A stretch of 64,000 nt of DNA from Actinomycetota bacterium (GTDB lineage Bacteria > Actinomycetota > Actinomycetes > Nanopelagicales > Nanopelagicaceae), in NCBI GenBank assembly GCA_009698815.1, contig WLPJ01000005.1, positions 57,517-121,516 on the forward strand. The letters are read 5' to 3'. A model generated the notes under the pieces. That model was given only the letters and a program-made list of their open reading frames with translations, ran no database searches and was not told where the DNA came from. Numbering within the stretch: position 1 is the first letter of the stretch; each line of letters begins with the position of its first letter. The position numbers were made by a program, and so were the translations under genes. Shown piece by piece: positions 34,974 to 43,061 of this stretch.

Positions 34974-36680
34974 CTAGTGGGATTCGCGAGAGACATGTTC
35001 TCCGCTAGATCCAACTAAGAAATCTAAATCGCAACCTGTATCAGCCTGCATCACATGGTCGATATAAAGCTTCTGCCATCCACGATCAGGTTTAGCAAAG
35101 CCATCAACGGTTGCAGTATTTGGTTTGCGTGCTGCTAGGTCGGCATCTGTTATATCGATATTTAAGGTGCGGGCCTCGACATCTAAAGTTATGTAATCAC
35201 CAGTTTGAACTAATCCAAGTGGGCCACCGGCTGCCGCCTCTGGCGCAACGTGCAATACAACGGTTCCGTAAGCTGTTCCGCTCATGCGCCCATCGCAGAT
35301 ACGCACCATATCGCGCACACCTTTTTCTAACAACTTTATAGGCATAAGCAAATTAGAAACTTCTGGCATTCCAGGATAACCCTTCGGGCCGCAACCGCGC
35401 AGAATCAGTACTGAATTTTCATCAACATCAAGGTTTGGATCGTTGATACGCGCTTTGTAATCTTCAATGTTGTCAAAGACCATTGCCTTACCGCGATGCT
35501 TTAACAAGTTGGCACTTGCTGCAGCTGGTTTGATAACCGCACCAAGAGGCGCAAGATTTCCGCGCAGAACTGCAATGCCCGCACTTGGTTGTAGCGGTTC
35601 TTTACGTGTGCGGATAACGTCTGTGTCATATATTTCGGCTTCAGATAAACCTTCAACTAAGGGCGTTCCGAGCACGGTAATTGCCTTTGGATCTAGCAAA
35701 TCTTCGAGCTCTTTAAAGACTGCGCGCAGACCGCCGGCACGATGGAAGTCTTCCATTAGATATTTACCGGCAGGTTGCAAATTAACTAGCAGCGGAACCC
35801 GAGAACCCGTGCGATCGAAGTCATCGAGCGTTAAATCAATTCCCAAGCGACCTGCAATTGCTAGCAAGTGAACAACCGCGTTCGTTGATCCACCGATGCC
35901 AGCCAGCGCCACAATCGCGTTAAAGAAAGATCCTTTAACCATAATGTCACTTGGCTTTAAACCTTCATGAACCATTTCAACAATTCGTCGCCCTGATTCT
36001 TGCGAGTATTGCAACAAACGGCTGTCGGGTGCTGGAGTTCCTGCAATACCCGGAATAACCATGCCAAGTGCTTCGGCCATAATTCCCATGGTTGATGCGG
36101 TTCCCATAGTGTTGCAATGACCGCGACTGCGAATCATGGCTGACTCTGAATCTAAGAACTTTGCTTCGCTAAGTTTTTTAGCGCGCACTTCTTCACTTAA
36201 ACGGAATACATCTGTGCCGCAGCCAAGCGGTGTTCCTTGGAAAGTTCCGGTCAACATTGGTCCACCTGGAACAACCAACGCTGGAATATCAACCGATGAT
36301 GCTGCCATCAACAAAGATGGAATTGTTTTATCGCAACCACCGAGCAACACAACGCCATCAATTGGATTAGCGCGGATCATTTCCTCCGTTGCCATCGCAG
36401 CCATATTGCGCCACAACATCGCAGTTGGACGTACCAAAGTTTCACCGAGTGAAACCGCTGGCATATTTAGCGGAACGCCGCCAGCTTCCCAAATTCCATT
36501 TTTCACATACTCCATTACTTCATTCAAGTGAGAGTTGCAGGGAGTTAAATCGGAAGCGGTATTGGCAATTGCAATATGTGGGCGACCATCGAAGGCATCT
36601 TTCGGCAATCCGCGGCGCATCCATGCACGGTGAGTAAATCCATCACGATCTTTACCGCCATACCAATGGGCACTACGCAT
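34974..36680 (-). CDS. IlvD/Edd family sugar-acid dehydratase
   Basis: 568 residues from the ATG at 36680, which has TTGAGGAG 6 bases upstream; an ATG at 36701 contains that site and is rejected. Iron-sulfur ligand motifs are present: TPCNSHL, LLGGCDKTIPSLLMA and GHCNTMGTASTM, plus the C-terminal CDGRMSGTAYGTVVLH. The pattern and the RSAHWYGGKDRDGFTHRAW start are those of pentonate/hexonate dehydratases (arabinonate/xylonate type) rather than branched-chain IlvD. Divergent from a zinc dehydrogenase and an SDR, it fits non-phosphorylating sugar oxidation; the sugar is unknown. Confidence 0.87.
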   Translation of the reverse strand: MRSAHWYGGKDRDGFTHRAWMRRGLPKDAFDGRPHIAIANTASDLTPCNSHLNEVMEYVKNGIWEAGGVPLNMPAVSLGETLVRPTAMLWRNMAAMATEEMIRANPIDGVVLLGGCDKTIPSLLMAASSVDIPALVVPGGPMLTGTFQGTPLGCGTDVFRLSEEVRAKKLSEAKFLDSESAMIRSRGHCNTMGTASTMGIMAEALGMVIPGIAGTPAPDSRLLQYSQESGRRIVEMVHEGLKPSDIMVKGSFFNAIVALAGIGGSTNAVVHLLAIAGRLGIDLTLDDFDRTGSRVPLLVNLQPAGKYLMEDFHRAGGLRAVFKELEDLLDPKAITVLGTPLVEGLSEAEIYDTDVIRTRKEPLQPSAGIAVLRGNLAPLGAVIKPAAASANLLKHRGKAMVFDNIEDYKARINDPNLDVDENSVLILRGCGPKGYPGMPEVSNLLMPIKLLEKGVRDMVRICDGRMSGTAYGTVVLHVAPEAAAGGPLGLVQTGDYITLDVEARTLNIDITDADLAARKPNTATVDGFAKPDRGWQKLYIDHVMQADTGCDLDFLVGSSGEHVSRESH

Positions 36681-36703
36681 GAAAAACTCCTCAAGTCTCA
36701 TAT

Positions 36704-36733
36704 TTACAGTCTCGATACTGTGTTGAGTATAGT
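36704..36733 (+). promoter_or_regulatory. Promoter and palindromic operator for the dehydrogenase/SDR pair
   Basis: TTACAG (36704-36709) and TATAGT (36728-36733) with 18 bases between form a good promoter; the ATG at 36740 follows 6 bases later, implying a leaderless mRNA. The palindrome ACAGT-CTCGAT-ACTGT (36706-36721, central TCGA also symmetric) covers the -35 and spacer, so a bound repressor would block it. It also lies ahead of the divergent dehydratase gene. Confidence 0.55.
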
Positions 36734-36739
36734 GACGGC

Positions 36740-37756
36740 ATGAAGGCTTTGACTATAACTTCTCCAAATAATTCGGTTGTGAAAGATGTGCCAGAGCCAA
36801 TCGCCGGGGATAAACAAGTCGTTATTGATATAACGCGCGTTGGTATTTGCGGAACAGATCAAGAATTCTTTACAGGTGAGATGGTTTATCTCCATAGCAA
36901 TCAAGCTAAATATCCAGTACAAATTGGCCATGAATGGTGTGGCGTTGTTTCGCAAATCGGTAATGGTGTAAATCCAAAGTGGCTGGGTCAGCGAGTTACC
37001 GGTGACACGATGCTTGGTTGCGGTACTTGTTACCGCTGCACATCAGGTCGCCAACATATTTGTGATGATCGTTATGAAATCGGTATTCGCAACGGTTGGC
37101 CAGGTGCGTGTGCTGAGAAGTTTTTGATTCCAGAACGCGCCCTGCATGCACTCCCGGATTCAATTGATGATGCGATCGGTGCACTTATTGAACCTGCTGG
37201 AAATTCACTTCGCGCCGTTGAGGCAGCTTTGGCCGGACCTGGCAAAGAGATATTGATTTACGGAACAGGAACGATCGGATTACTTTGCGCACAACTTGCG
37301 CAGGCTGCTGGTGCCAATGTGCATTTAGTGGGCCGCAATGAGCGCACTATCAATTTAGCGCATCAAATTGGTATCAAGAACGCTGGTACTGAAATAGTTA
37401 AACCAAGAACAGGTTTTGATGGAGTTATCGATGCCACCAATCACCAAACCATTCCGCACGAAATTGTGCAAGCAGTCGAACACGGTGGCCGCGTTGTTTT
37501 CATCGGAATTTCCACCAAACCCAGCCTTATTGATTCGCGTGATTTGGCACTTAAAGATGTCACCGCTGTTGGCATACTTTCAGGATCTCCTGGACTAAAA
37601 GGAGCAATTGAGATCTTTGCCCGTGGTGAAGTAGACCCGCGTCCACTAATTGCGGCAACGATTTCGCTAAATGAAGTGCAAGATGTCTTTATGGGCAAAC
37701 GTCCGCAAGGCGCCGGCGATGGCCCAAAAATTCATATCGATCCGCGGATTAAATAG
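36740..37756 (+). CDS. Zinc-dependent alcohol/polyol dehydrogenase (MDR family)
   Basis: 338 residues of the medium-chain dehydrogenase family. The catalytic zinc site is RVGICGTDQEF with GHEWCGVV; the structural zinc site has Cys in GCGTCYRCTSGRQHIC. The Rossmann fold follows with IYGTGTIGLLCAQLAQ. Similar to glucose/threonine dehydrogenase-like enzymes acting on sugars or polyols; the substrate is not defined. It lies divergent from the IlvD/Edd dehydratase and 10 bases before the SDR gene, suggesting a sugar-oxidation operon. Confidence 0.88.
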   Translation: MKALTITSPNNSVVKDVPEPIAGDKQVVIDITRVGICGTDQEFFTGEMVYLHSNQAKYPVQIGHEWCGVVSQIGNGVNPKWLGQRVTGDTMLGCGTCYRCTSGRQHICDDRYEIGIRNGWPGACAEKFLIPERALHALPDSIDDAIGALIEPAGNSLRAVEAALAGPGKEILIYGTGTIGLLCAQLAQAAGANVHLVGRNERTINLAHQIGIKNAGTEIVKPRTGFDGVIDATNHQTIPHEIVQAVEHGGRVVFIGISTKPSLIDSRDLALKDVTAVGILSGSPGLKGAIEIFARGEVDPRPLIAATISLNEVQDVFMGKRPQGAGDGPKIHIDPRIK

Positions 37757-37766
37757 AGAAGCAACC

Positions 37767-38528
37767 ATGTCAGCCACCTCATCAGTTGAATTCAGCGGTC
37801 AAGTAGTTGTTATTTCAGGGGCAGCAACGGGCATCGGCAAGTCAAGTGCACAGCTGATTGCAGCACGTGGCGCCAAGATCATCGCACTAGATTTTAATAA
37901 GAGCGCCCTTGATGAACTAGCTAAAGAGTTAAATCTGGCCGCAAACCAAGTACACATCTGCGATATTTCGGATCAAGGCCAGATCAATAAAACCATAGCC
38001 ACAATCCTGAAAGATCATGGAACGATCGATGCCTTAATTAATACCGCCGGAATCGTTGGTCCGTCTAACACGCAATTTGAAGATGTTAATTGGCCAGACT
38101 TTGAAAAAGTTCTGCAGGTAAATCTCTACGGCGCAATCTGGTTAACCCAAGCAGTTATCCCATCTATGAAAGCAAAGAAGTACGGCCGCATTGTGCACTT
38201 GGCTTCCATTGCCGGCAAAGAAGGAAACCCAGGACTTTCGCCGTACAACACATCAAAGGCCGGCATGATCGGATTTGTTAAAGGCGTTGCCAAAGAATTT
38301 GCACCACATGGCGTCATCATTAATTCACTTGCACCGGCTGTAATCAGTACACCAATGAATGCAAATACTTCCGATGAAACCTTGAAATATATGATTAGCC
38401 GAATTCCAATGGGCCGCGTTGGCCAACCCGAAGAAGTTGCCGAGATCGTTGCCTTTATGGCATCTAAAGCATGCTCATTTACAACAGGATTTACCTTCGA
38501 CGCAAGCGGCGGTCGCGCAACTTATTAA
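37767..38528 (+). CDS. Short-chain dehydrogenase/reductase
   Basis: 253 residues from the ATG at 37767, 10 bases after the zinc dehydrogenase; the longer frame from 37671 overlaps that gene and is not supported. Cofactor loop SGAATGIGKSSAQ (TGxxxGxG) with acidic ALDFNKS favours NAD. NTAGIVG, the catalytic Ser in HLASIAGKEG and YNTSKAGMIG (YxxxK) are intact. Likely oxidises a sugar or sugar acid with the neighbouring enzymes; substrate unknown. Confidence 0.9.
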   Translation: MSATSSVEFSGQVVVISGAATGIGKSSAQLIAARGAKIIALDFNKSALDELAKELNLAANQVHICDISDQGQINKTIATILKDHGTIDALINTAGIVGPSNTQFEDVNWPDFEKVLQVNLYGAIWLTQAVIPSMKAKKYGRIVHLASIAGKEGNPGLSPYNTSKAGMIGFVKGVAKEFAPHGVIINSLAPAVISTPMNANTSDETLKYMISRIPMGRVGQPEEVAEIVAFMASKACSFTTGFTFDASGGRATY

Positions 38529-38545
38529 TTAATAGTTAGTTGCGC
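38515..38545. terminator. Shared hairpin over two convergent stop codons
   Basis: GCGCAACT (38515-38522) pairs with AGTTGCGC (38538-38545) around an AT-rich 15-base loop; CTTTAATC follows on the plus strand. The stem spans the ends of both the SDR and greA, which abut with no spacer. It may terminate in both directions; no good T tract is seen, so confidence is limited. Confidence 0.4.
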
Positions 38546-39005
38546 CTTTAATCTCGACTTTTATCTCTTTACCATTTGGTGCGGTGTAAGAAACCGTGTC
38601 ACCGATCTTTGCTCCCATGACTGCAGCACCAAGTGGAGATTTCTCGCTATAAACGCTTAAGTCACCTGAAGCGATTTCGCGCGAACCAAGTAAAAACTTC
38701 TCTTCATCGCCAGCAACGATTGCGGTAATAACCATGCCGGGACCAACCACGCCATCGGCAGATGCGGGTGGAGTTCCAATGTGTGCATTTTCTAGCATCT
38801 GCTTTAACTGGCGGATGCGCGCTTCCATCTTGCCTTGTTCATCACGTGCTGCGTGGTAGCCGCCGTTTTCTTTTAGATCTCCTTCAGCGCGAGCTGCTTC
38901 GATCTTGGCGGTGATTTCTTTACGGCCACCTGATTCAAGATGTGCGAGTTCACCGCGCAAACGATCGGCGGCTTCTAGGGTTAGCCAAGTCTGTGAGGTA
39001 CTCAT
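38529..39005 (-). CDS. greA: Transcription elongation factor GreA
   Basis: 158 residues. The N-terminal antiparallel coiled coil (TLEAADRLRGELAHLESGGRKEI, ending with the acidic tip AEGDLKENGGYHAARDEQG) inserts in the RNA polymerase secondary channel to stimulate transcript cleavage; the tip acidic residues D and E are present. The C-terminal FKBP-like domain ends SYTAPNGKEIKVEI. The greA-DUF4307 order is standard in actinobacteria. Confidence 0.95.
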   Translation of the reverse strand: MSTSQTWLTLEAADRLRGELAHLESGGRKEITAKIEAARAEGDLKENGGYHAARDEQGKMEARIRQLKQMLENAHIGTPPASADGVVGPGMVITAIVAGDEEKFLLGSREIASGDLSVYSEKSPLGAAVMGAKIGDTVSYTAPNGKEIKVEIKGATNY

Positions 39006-39029
39006 AAGGGGTAACGGTATACGAAGTAA

Positions 39030-39419
39030 TTATTCGGCGCGACAGCGTGCAATAGCCGCTGTTACAGGCGCAGTTCGTGCGGGAATCGCAGTCGTTTGCT
39101 CAGCTAGTGATTTTCCTGCTGGGATTTTGTCATCGATTTGGCCTACGACATTCTTATCCTGATCACTTGCAGTCAAAGTACAGATAACTACTTGCATTGG
39201 GTCCGTGCGATTTACGGTGTAGCGGATAGAAATTTCTCGTTCTGCCGTGACGTTAAATGAGATTAGTTCATATCTAATTGCAGGATTGGCGTGATGCAGG
39301 CCTGCCCAGATTGACCAACCAACGCCAATAATGGCAAGTGCGATAGCCGGTGTGACCCATCTCTTTTGTGGGCGCACGCCATAGCGGTCGTTGTAGTCAA
39401 ACTCTTCGCCCGATTGCAT
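39030..39419 (-). CDS. DUF4307 membrane-anchored protein
   Basis: 129 residues: short cytoplasmic start (DYNDRYGVRPQKRW), one membrane helix (VTPAIALAIIGVGWSIWAGL, about 22-41) and an extracytoplasmic domain with two Cys (VVICTLTA and the C-terminal IARCRAE) and the RYTVNRTDP segment typical of DUF4307. Function unknown; it normally neighbours greA and a mycothiol amidase, the latter not present here. The start is divergent from a small membrane peptide with 14 bases between start codons. Confidence 0.85.
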   Translation of the reverse strand: MQSGEEFDYNDRYGVRPQKRWVTPAIALAIIGVGWSIWAGLHHANPAIRYELISFNVTAEREISIRYTVNRTDPMQVVICTLTASDQDKNVVGQIDDKIPAGKSLAEQTTAIPARTAPVTAAIARCRAE

Positions 39420-39433
39420 GGGAGTATTGTCTC

Positions 39434-39577
39434 ATGCAAAAAGATGTTGATATGGGCTGGGAAGGATCGCTCACAGTTCTAATTCTCTGTATAACCGTCG
39501 CTATATTGTTGCGCAGTTTCTATAAGCGCTACATGCGGATGAATGCTCGTAACGATGAAAACCAAAGAGATACTTAA
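39434..39577 (+). CDS. Small single-pass membrane protein (47 aa)
   Basis: From the ATG at 39434 this encodes a 47-residue protein with a single membrane helix (LTVLILCITVAILLRSFY) and a short basic, polar C-terminus. An ATG at 39452 is a possible later start. It overlaps the SURF1 gene by 23 bases, so it is probably translated from the same mRNA. Small membrane proteins at this position beside DUF4307 are found in other actinobacteria. No function can be assigned. Confidence 0.6.
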   Translation: MQKDVDMGWEGSLTVLILCITVAILLRSFYKRYMRMNARNDENQRDT

Positions 39578-40292
39578 AAAGTTTTTACAAGCCCTGGGTG
39601 TTATTGCAATTGCCCTGGTCTTCGTTGGGCTCGGCAATTGGCAGTTAGATCGCGCTGCACTTGTTAAAGAGCTAAATGCCGCAGCTAAGGTTATTGATCC
39701 CAAGATTTATTCGCTAAGTGATTTAGCGGCCCCAACCGTTGCCTTAGATTCCCGAAATGTAAATAAGCAGGTTGCCGTCAGCGGCTTCTATATTTCCAAT
39801 TTCAAAGCACCCCTGCAAAGCGATAAAGATGGCGTTGTTAGCGATTGGGAAGTTGCTTTGCTGCAAGTCGATGGATCTGGTCCGCTTTCGGGAATCTTGG
39901 TTGTCCGTGGTTTATGGGCAGATCGTTTGCTAAATCCAGATATCGCGATGTCGACCAGAATTGAATTAGTTGGCACCATGCAGCCACATCAAAACGATGA
40001 TCGTGCCGAAAATGTTCCAGGAGTTATCTCTCGCCTTGATAGCAGCGTCATCGTTGGCCAAGCCAACTTGCAGCTATATGACGGATTTATAGTTGCTCAA
40101 TCGGAGGCAACAAGAAATGGTGAATTGATACGCACCCGTGTCGTTGCGGAGGCACCAGTTTCCAGAGTCGCCGGTTATTACTGGCAACACATTTCATATG
40201 TTGCGATCTGGTGGCTGATGGCGGCCATAGTTCTTTACCTTCCCTTCTATCGCCGAAAAGCAGGCAAAGAAGCCATAGGCTTACCGCTATGA
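39555..40292 (+). CDS. SURF1 family cytochrome oxidase biogenesis protein
   Basis: 245 residues from the ATG at 39555 (one at 39543 is also in frame). The SURF1 topology is clear: an N-terminal helix followed by VGLGNWQLDRAAL (the GxWQLxR motif), a periplasmic domain with VRGLWADRLLNP, and a C-terminal helix after YYWQHISYVAIWWLMAAIVLY. SURF1 assists haem insertion or assembly of cytochrome c oxidase, in line with the CtaG fusion at the left edge. The stop overlaps the next gene (ATGA). Confidence 0.85.
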   Translation: MKTKEILKKFLQALGVIAIALVFVGLGNWQLDRAALVKELNAAAKVIDPKIYSLSDLAAPTVALDSRNVNKQVAVSGFYISNFKAPLQSDKDGVVSDWEVALLQVDGSGPLSGILVVRGLWADRLLNPDIAMSTRIELVGTMQPHQNDDRAENVPGVISRLDSSVIVGQANLQLYDGFIVAQSEATRNGELIRTRVVAEAPVSRVAGYYWQHISYVAIWWLMAAIVLYLPFYRRKAGKEAIGLPL

Positions 40293-40588
40293 AATCTGCA
40301 GTCAATCGCTTTCGAGCCATGGCCATTATCTGTGGCGTCATGTCACTCTTATTGTGGTTTATTTACATGCCCGGCAAATACATGCTCGATGGCATAGAAG
40401 ACCAAAAATATTTGATCGCGATTCCAATCGTTCATGGCTACCTATATATGGTCTATCTATTAACCGTCTTACAGGTTGGCGTTAAAGGTCGCTGGCATCT
40501 CTTGAAGATTCTCTGGGTCATGTTGGCTGGCACATTGCCCGTTGCATCATTTATTGCGGAACGCCGAATTGTTAAGCAGTATCCGTAA
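40289..40588 (+). CDS. DUF3817 integral membrane protein
   Basis: 99 residues, three hydrophobic helices (AIICGVMSLLLWFIYM, IPIVHGYLYMVYLLTVLQ, LLKILWVMLAGTLPVASFI) and the family motif PIVHGYLY with a conserved His, ending AERRIVKQYP. DUF3817 proteins have no defined role. The ATG at 40289 overlaps the SURF1 stop; longer frames are antisense to nothing useful and lack a better start. Its 3' end overlaps the likely uppS start. Confidence 0.85.
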   Translation: MKSAVNRFRAMAIICGVMSLLLWFIYMPGKYMLDGIEDQKYLIAIPIVHGYLYMVYLLTVLQVGVKGRWHLLKILWVMLAGTLPVASFIAERRIVKQYP

Positions 40589-41345
40589 AACGATTAAATC
40601 TGCGCTCTACCCGTTTTACGAGTGGCGCATTGTTAGCGATCTTGATTTCTCAAAGACCCCACGCCATGTTGGTGTGATCCTCGATGGCAATCGTCGTTTT
40701 GCAAAAGCTAATCCCAGTTCGCTAGATCCCAAGGGCCACCGCCGTGGTGCCAGCAAGATTGTGGAATTTCTTGGCTGGTGCGATGAGGCCAAAGTTGAAG
40801 TGGTCACCTTATGGTTGCTATCAACGGAAAACTTTAAACGCACCCCGGAAGAGTTAGATGGTTTGTTGAAGATTATTGGTGACACGGTCGATGAACTTCG
40901 CGCCACAGGTAAATGGAATATCAAAGCTGTTGGTGCGCTAGAACTTTTACCGCCTTGGCTTAGCGAAAAATTGGCTAATTTGCCGCCGGTGATAAATGGT
41001 GGCGTTGAAGTAAATGTGGCAATTGGATACGGCGGGCGCCGAGAAATCGTCGATGCCGTTAAGGGATATCTGCAGGATAAGAGCACCAATGGCAGCAACT
41101 TGGAAGATGCCGCTGCCGCGCTAACCACTGAAGAGATCTCAAAATATTTATACACCGCCGGCCAACCAGATCCAGAATTGTTGATTCGCACATCGGGCGA
41201 GCAGCGATTGGGCGGATTTTTATTGTGGCAGAGCGCACAATCTGAGTTTTATTTCTGCGAAGCATATTGGCCAGATTTTCGTCGCGTCGATTTCTTGCGC
41301 GCACTTCGTGCATATTCACAACGCCAACGACGACTTGGCGCGTAG
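40569..41345 (+). CDS. uppS: Isoprenyl transferase (Z-prenyl diphosphate synthase)
   Basis: About 258 residues from TTG 40569; a TTG at 40542 is also in frame, and both overlap DUF3817. Cis-prenyltransferase motifs: HVGVILDGNRRFAKAN (catalytic Asp), VEVVTLWLLSTENFKR, and LLIRTSGEQRLGGFLLWQ near the C-terminus with EFYFCEAYWPDF. It elongates prenyl diphosphates for the lipid carrier of peptidoglycan and for Pmt-type mannosylation. Whether it makes a short (C15) or long product is not visible. The N-terminus LYPFYEWRI matches actinobacterial homologues. Confidence 0.9.
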   Translation: MLSSIRKTIKSALYPFYEWRIVSDLDFSKTPRHVGVILDGNRRFAKANPSSLDPKGHRRGASKIVEFLGWCDEAKVEVVTLWLLSTENFKRTPEELDGLLKIIGDTVDELRATGKWNIKAVGALELLPPWLSEKLANLPPVINGGVEVNVAIGYGGRREIVDAVKGYLQDKSTNGSNLEDAAAALTTEEISKYLYTAGQPDPELLIRTSGEQRLGGFLLWQSAQSEFYFCEAYWPDFRRVDFLRALRAYSQRQRRLGA

Positions 41346-41476
41346 TCAGTCTTAACTAATCGTTAACGAAACGCTATGGCGTGTCGCACTTAAAAGAGCG
41401 CTCACCCGTTCTATCTTTTTCTAGTCAGAAGCAACATCCGTCCGGATAAAACTAAAGAGAATGCGAGAGCTGGCCA

Positions 41477-42805
41477 TTGGCTACTCCAGTATCTACAGCT
41501 AAAAAAAGAGCTTTAAAAAAGACTTATGTTTTAGATACCAGCGTTTTGTTGGCAGATCCGAACGCGCTCTTAAAATTCGAAGAGCATGAAGTAATTATTC
41601 CGATCGCAGTTATCGGAGAACTTGAAACCAAGCGAGACCACCCCGAACTTGGATATTTTGCCCGCGCAGCGCTGCGATCACTCGATGACCTGCGAATTAC
41701 CCACGGCCGCCTTGATAAGCCACTAACGATAACCCCAGAAGGTGGCACGCTTTCGGTTGAATTGAACCACACAGATTTAAGTACCTTGCCTCATGGTTTC
41801 TTACGAGATGGCACCAATGATTCACGAATCTTGGCGATCGCAAAAAATTTAATGTCAGATGGCAAACACGTTGTCTTAGTAACTAAAGATCTACCACTTC
41901 GAGTTAAGGCATCAGCCGTTGGTGTTGAGGCGCAAGAATATTTAGCCGAACTAGTTTCCAATAGCGGATGGACCGGCATCGAAGAGATCAACGTTGGCCA
42001 CAGCATTATCGATGAACTTTATTCATCTGATCGCGCCGATCACGAGTGCGCACATCAATTGCCAGTGCACACCGGAATCGTTCTGCATTCAGAGAAAGGT
42101 AGCGCCCTTGCGCGAGTCACCGCTGACAAAAGATTGCAGTTGGTTCGCGGCGATCGCAACGCATTCGGTCTGCACGGTCGTTCGGCCGAACAACGAATTG
42201 CCTTAGACCTTTTATTAGATCCCGAAATCGGAATCATTTCACTGGGCGGTCGCGCCGGAACCGGCAAGTCAGCACTTGCACTTTGTGCCGGGCTGGAAGC
42301 GGTAATGGAAAAGCGCATCCATAAGAAAGTTATTATTTTCCGCCCGCTCTATCCGGTCGGTGGCCAAGAGCTCGGATACTTGCCGGGCAGCGAAGGCGAA
42401 AAGATGTCGCCTTGGGCGCAGGCGGTTTTCGATACTTTGGGCGCTCTGGTTTCGCAAGCCGTTATTGAAGAGGTAATGGCGCGCGGACTTATCGAAGTTT
42501 TGCCACTAACCCACATCCGTGGTCGCTCACTTCACGACTCATTTGTAATCGTTGACGAAGCCCAATCCCTCGAACGCGGCGTTCTCTTGACTGTGCTCTC
42601 GCGAATCGGCCAATCATCGCGAGTAGTCCTGACCCACGACGTCGCCCAGCGCGATAACTTGCGGGTCGGTCGCCACGATGGCGTGGTCGCCGTTGTTGAA
42701 ACGCTCAAGGGCCACCCGCTCTTTGCCCACGTCACCTTGACTCGCAGCGAGCGCTCGCCGATCGCCGCCCTGGTCACCGAACTGCTGGAAGGCCCGATTT
42801 CCTAA
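41477..42805 (+). CDS. PIN-PhoH family ATPase
   Basis: 442 residues. N-terminal PIN-type RNase domain ([18 protein letters not shown], about 17-34; [34 protein letters not shown]) is fused to a C-terminal PhoH helicase domain with Walker [13 protein letters not shown] (about 259-270) and Walker [13 protein letters not shown]. This PhoH2-like arrangement combines RNA unwinding and cleavage. The start is TTG at 41477 with GAGAG upstream. The 131-base gap before it shows no clear structure. Confidence 0.9.
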   Translation: MATPVSTAKKRALKKTYVLDTSVLLADPNALLKFEEHEVIIPIAVIGELETKRDHPELGYFARAALRSLDDLRITHGRLDKPLTITPEGGTLSVELNHTDLSTLPHGFLRDGTNDSRILAIAKNLMSDGKHVVLVTKDLPLRVKASAVGVEAQEYLAELVSNSGWTGIEEINVGHSIIDELYSSDRADHECAHQLPVHTGIVLHSEKGSALARVTADKRLQLVRGDRNAFGLHGRSAEQRIALDLLLDPEIGIISLGGRAGTGKSALALCAGLEAVMEKRIHKKVIIFRPLYPVGGQELGYLPGSEGEKMSPWAQAVFDTLGALVSQAVIEEVMARGLIEVLPLTHIRGRSLHDSFVIVDEAQSLERGVLLTVLSRIGQSSRVVLTHDVAQRDNLRVGRHDGVVAVVETLKGHPLFAHVTLTRSERSPIAALVTELLEGPIS

Positions 42806-43005
42806 AGCCGATATATCCCCCGAGAGCCACCCCTTTTAAATCTCACACTCACAATTCGGACATATAGGACTTTGCCCTAACTGAGCAGGACTTTTCTCTG
42901 TCCACAAGAGGCGACTTTCCTGAGAATTTGCGCCACACGCATGAATTAATTTGCGACATCTCACCCCTATTGCCACCCTTAACTCATTCCCCGGCAATTC
43001 CATTC

Positions 43006-43019
43006 GCCTATTTATAGGC
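43006..43019 (+). promoter_or_regulatory. Small hairpin in the leader of the transglycosylase-like gene
   Basis: GCCTA-TTTA-TAGGC, 43 bases before the ATG at 43062, in the 256-base gap 42806-43061. That gap also has an 8-base direct repeat AGGACTTT (42866-42873 and 42887-42894) and no convincing ORF. Regulatory meaning is unknown. Confidence 0.25.
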
Positions 43020-43061
43020 AGATGGGTCATGGGCTAAAGAGAGAAGAAAGGTAGGTGCGCT

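Noticed and set aside
40616..41191. 191-residue antisense ORF over uppS
   Set aside because: Its low-complexity Ser/Pro-rich translation is the mirror of uppS codon usage; uppS carries all family motifs.
42836..43030. 64-residue minus-strand ORF ending CPNCECEI in the gap before the transglycosylase-like gene
   Set aside because: No ribosome-binding site, no recognisable domain, and it fills only a regulatory gap; the Cys pair is probably coincidental.
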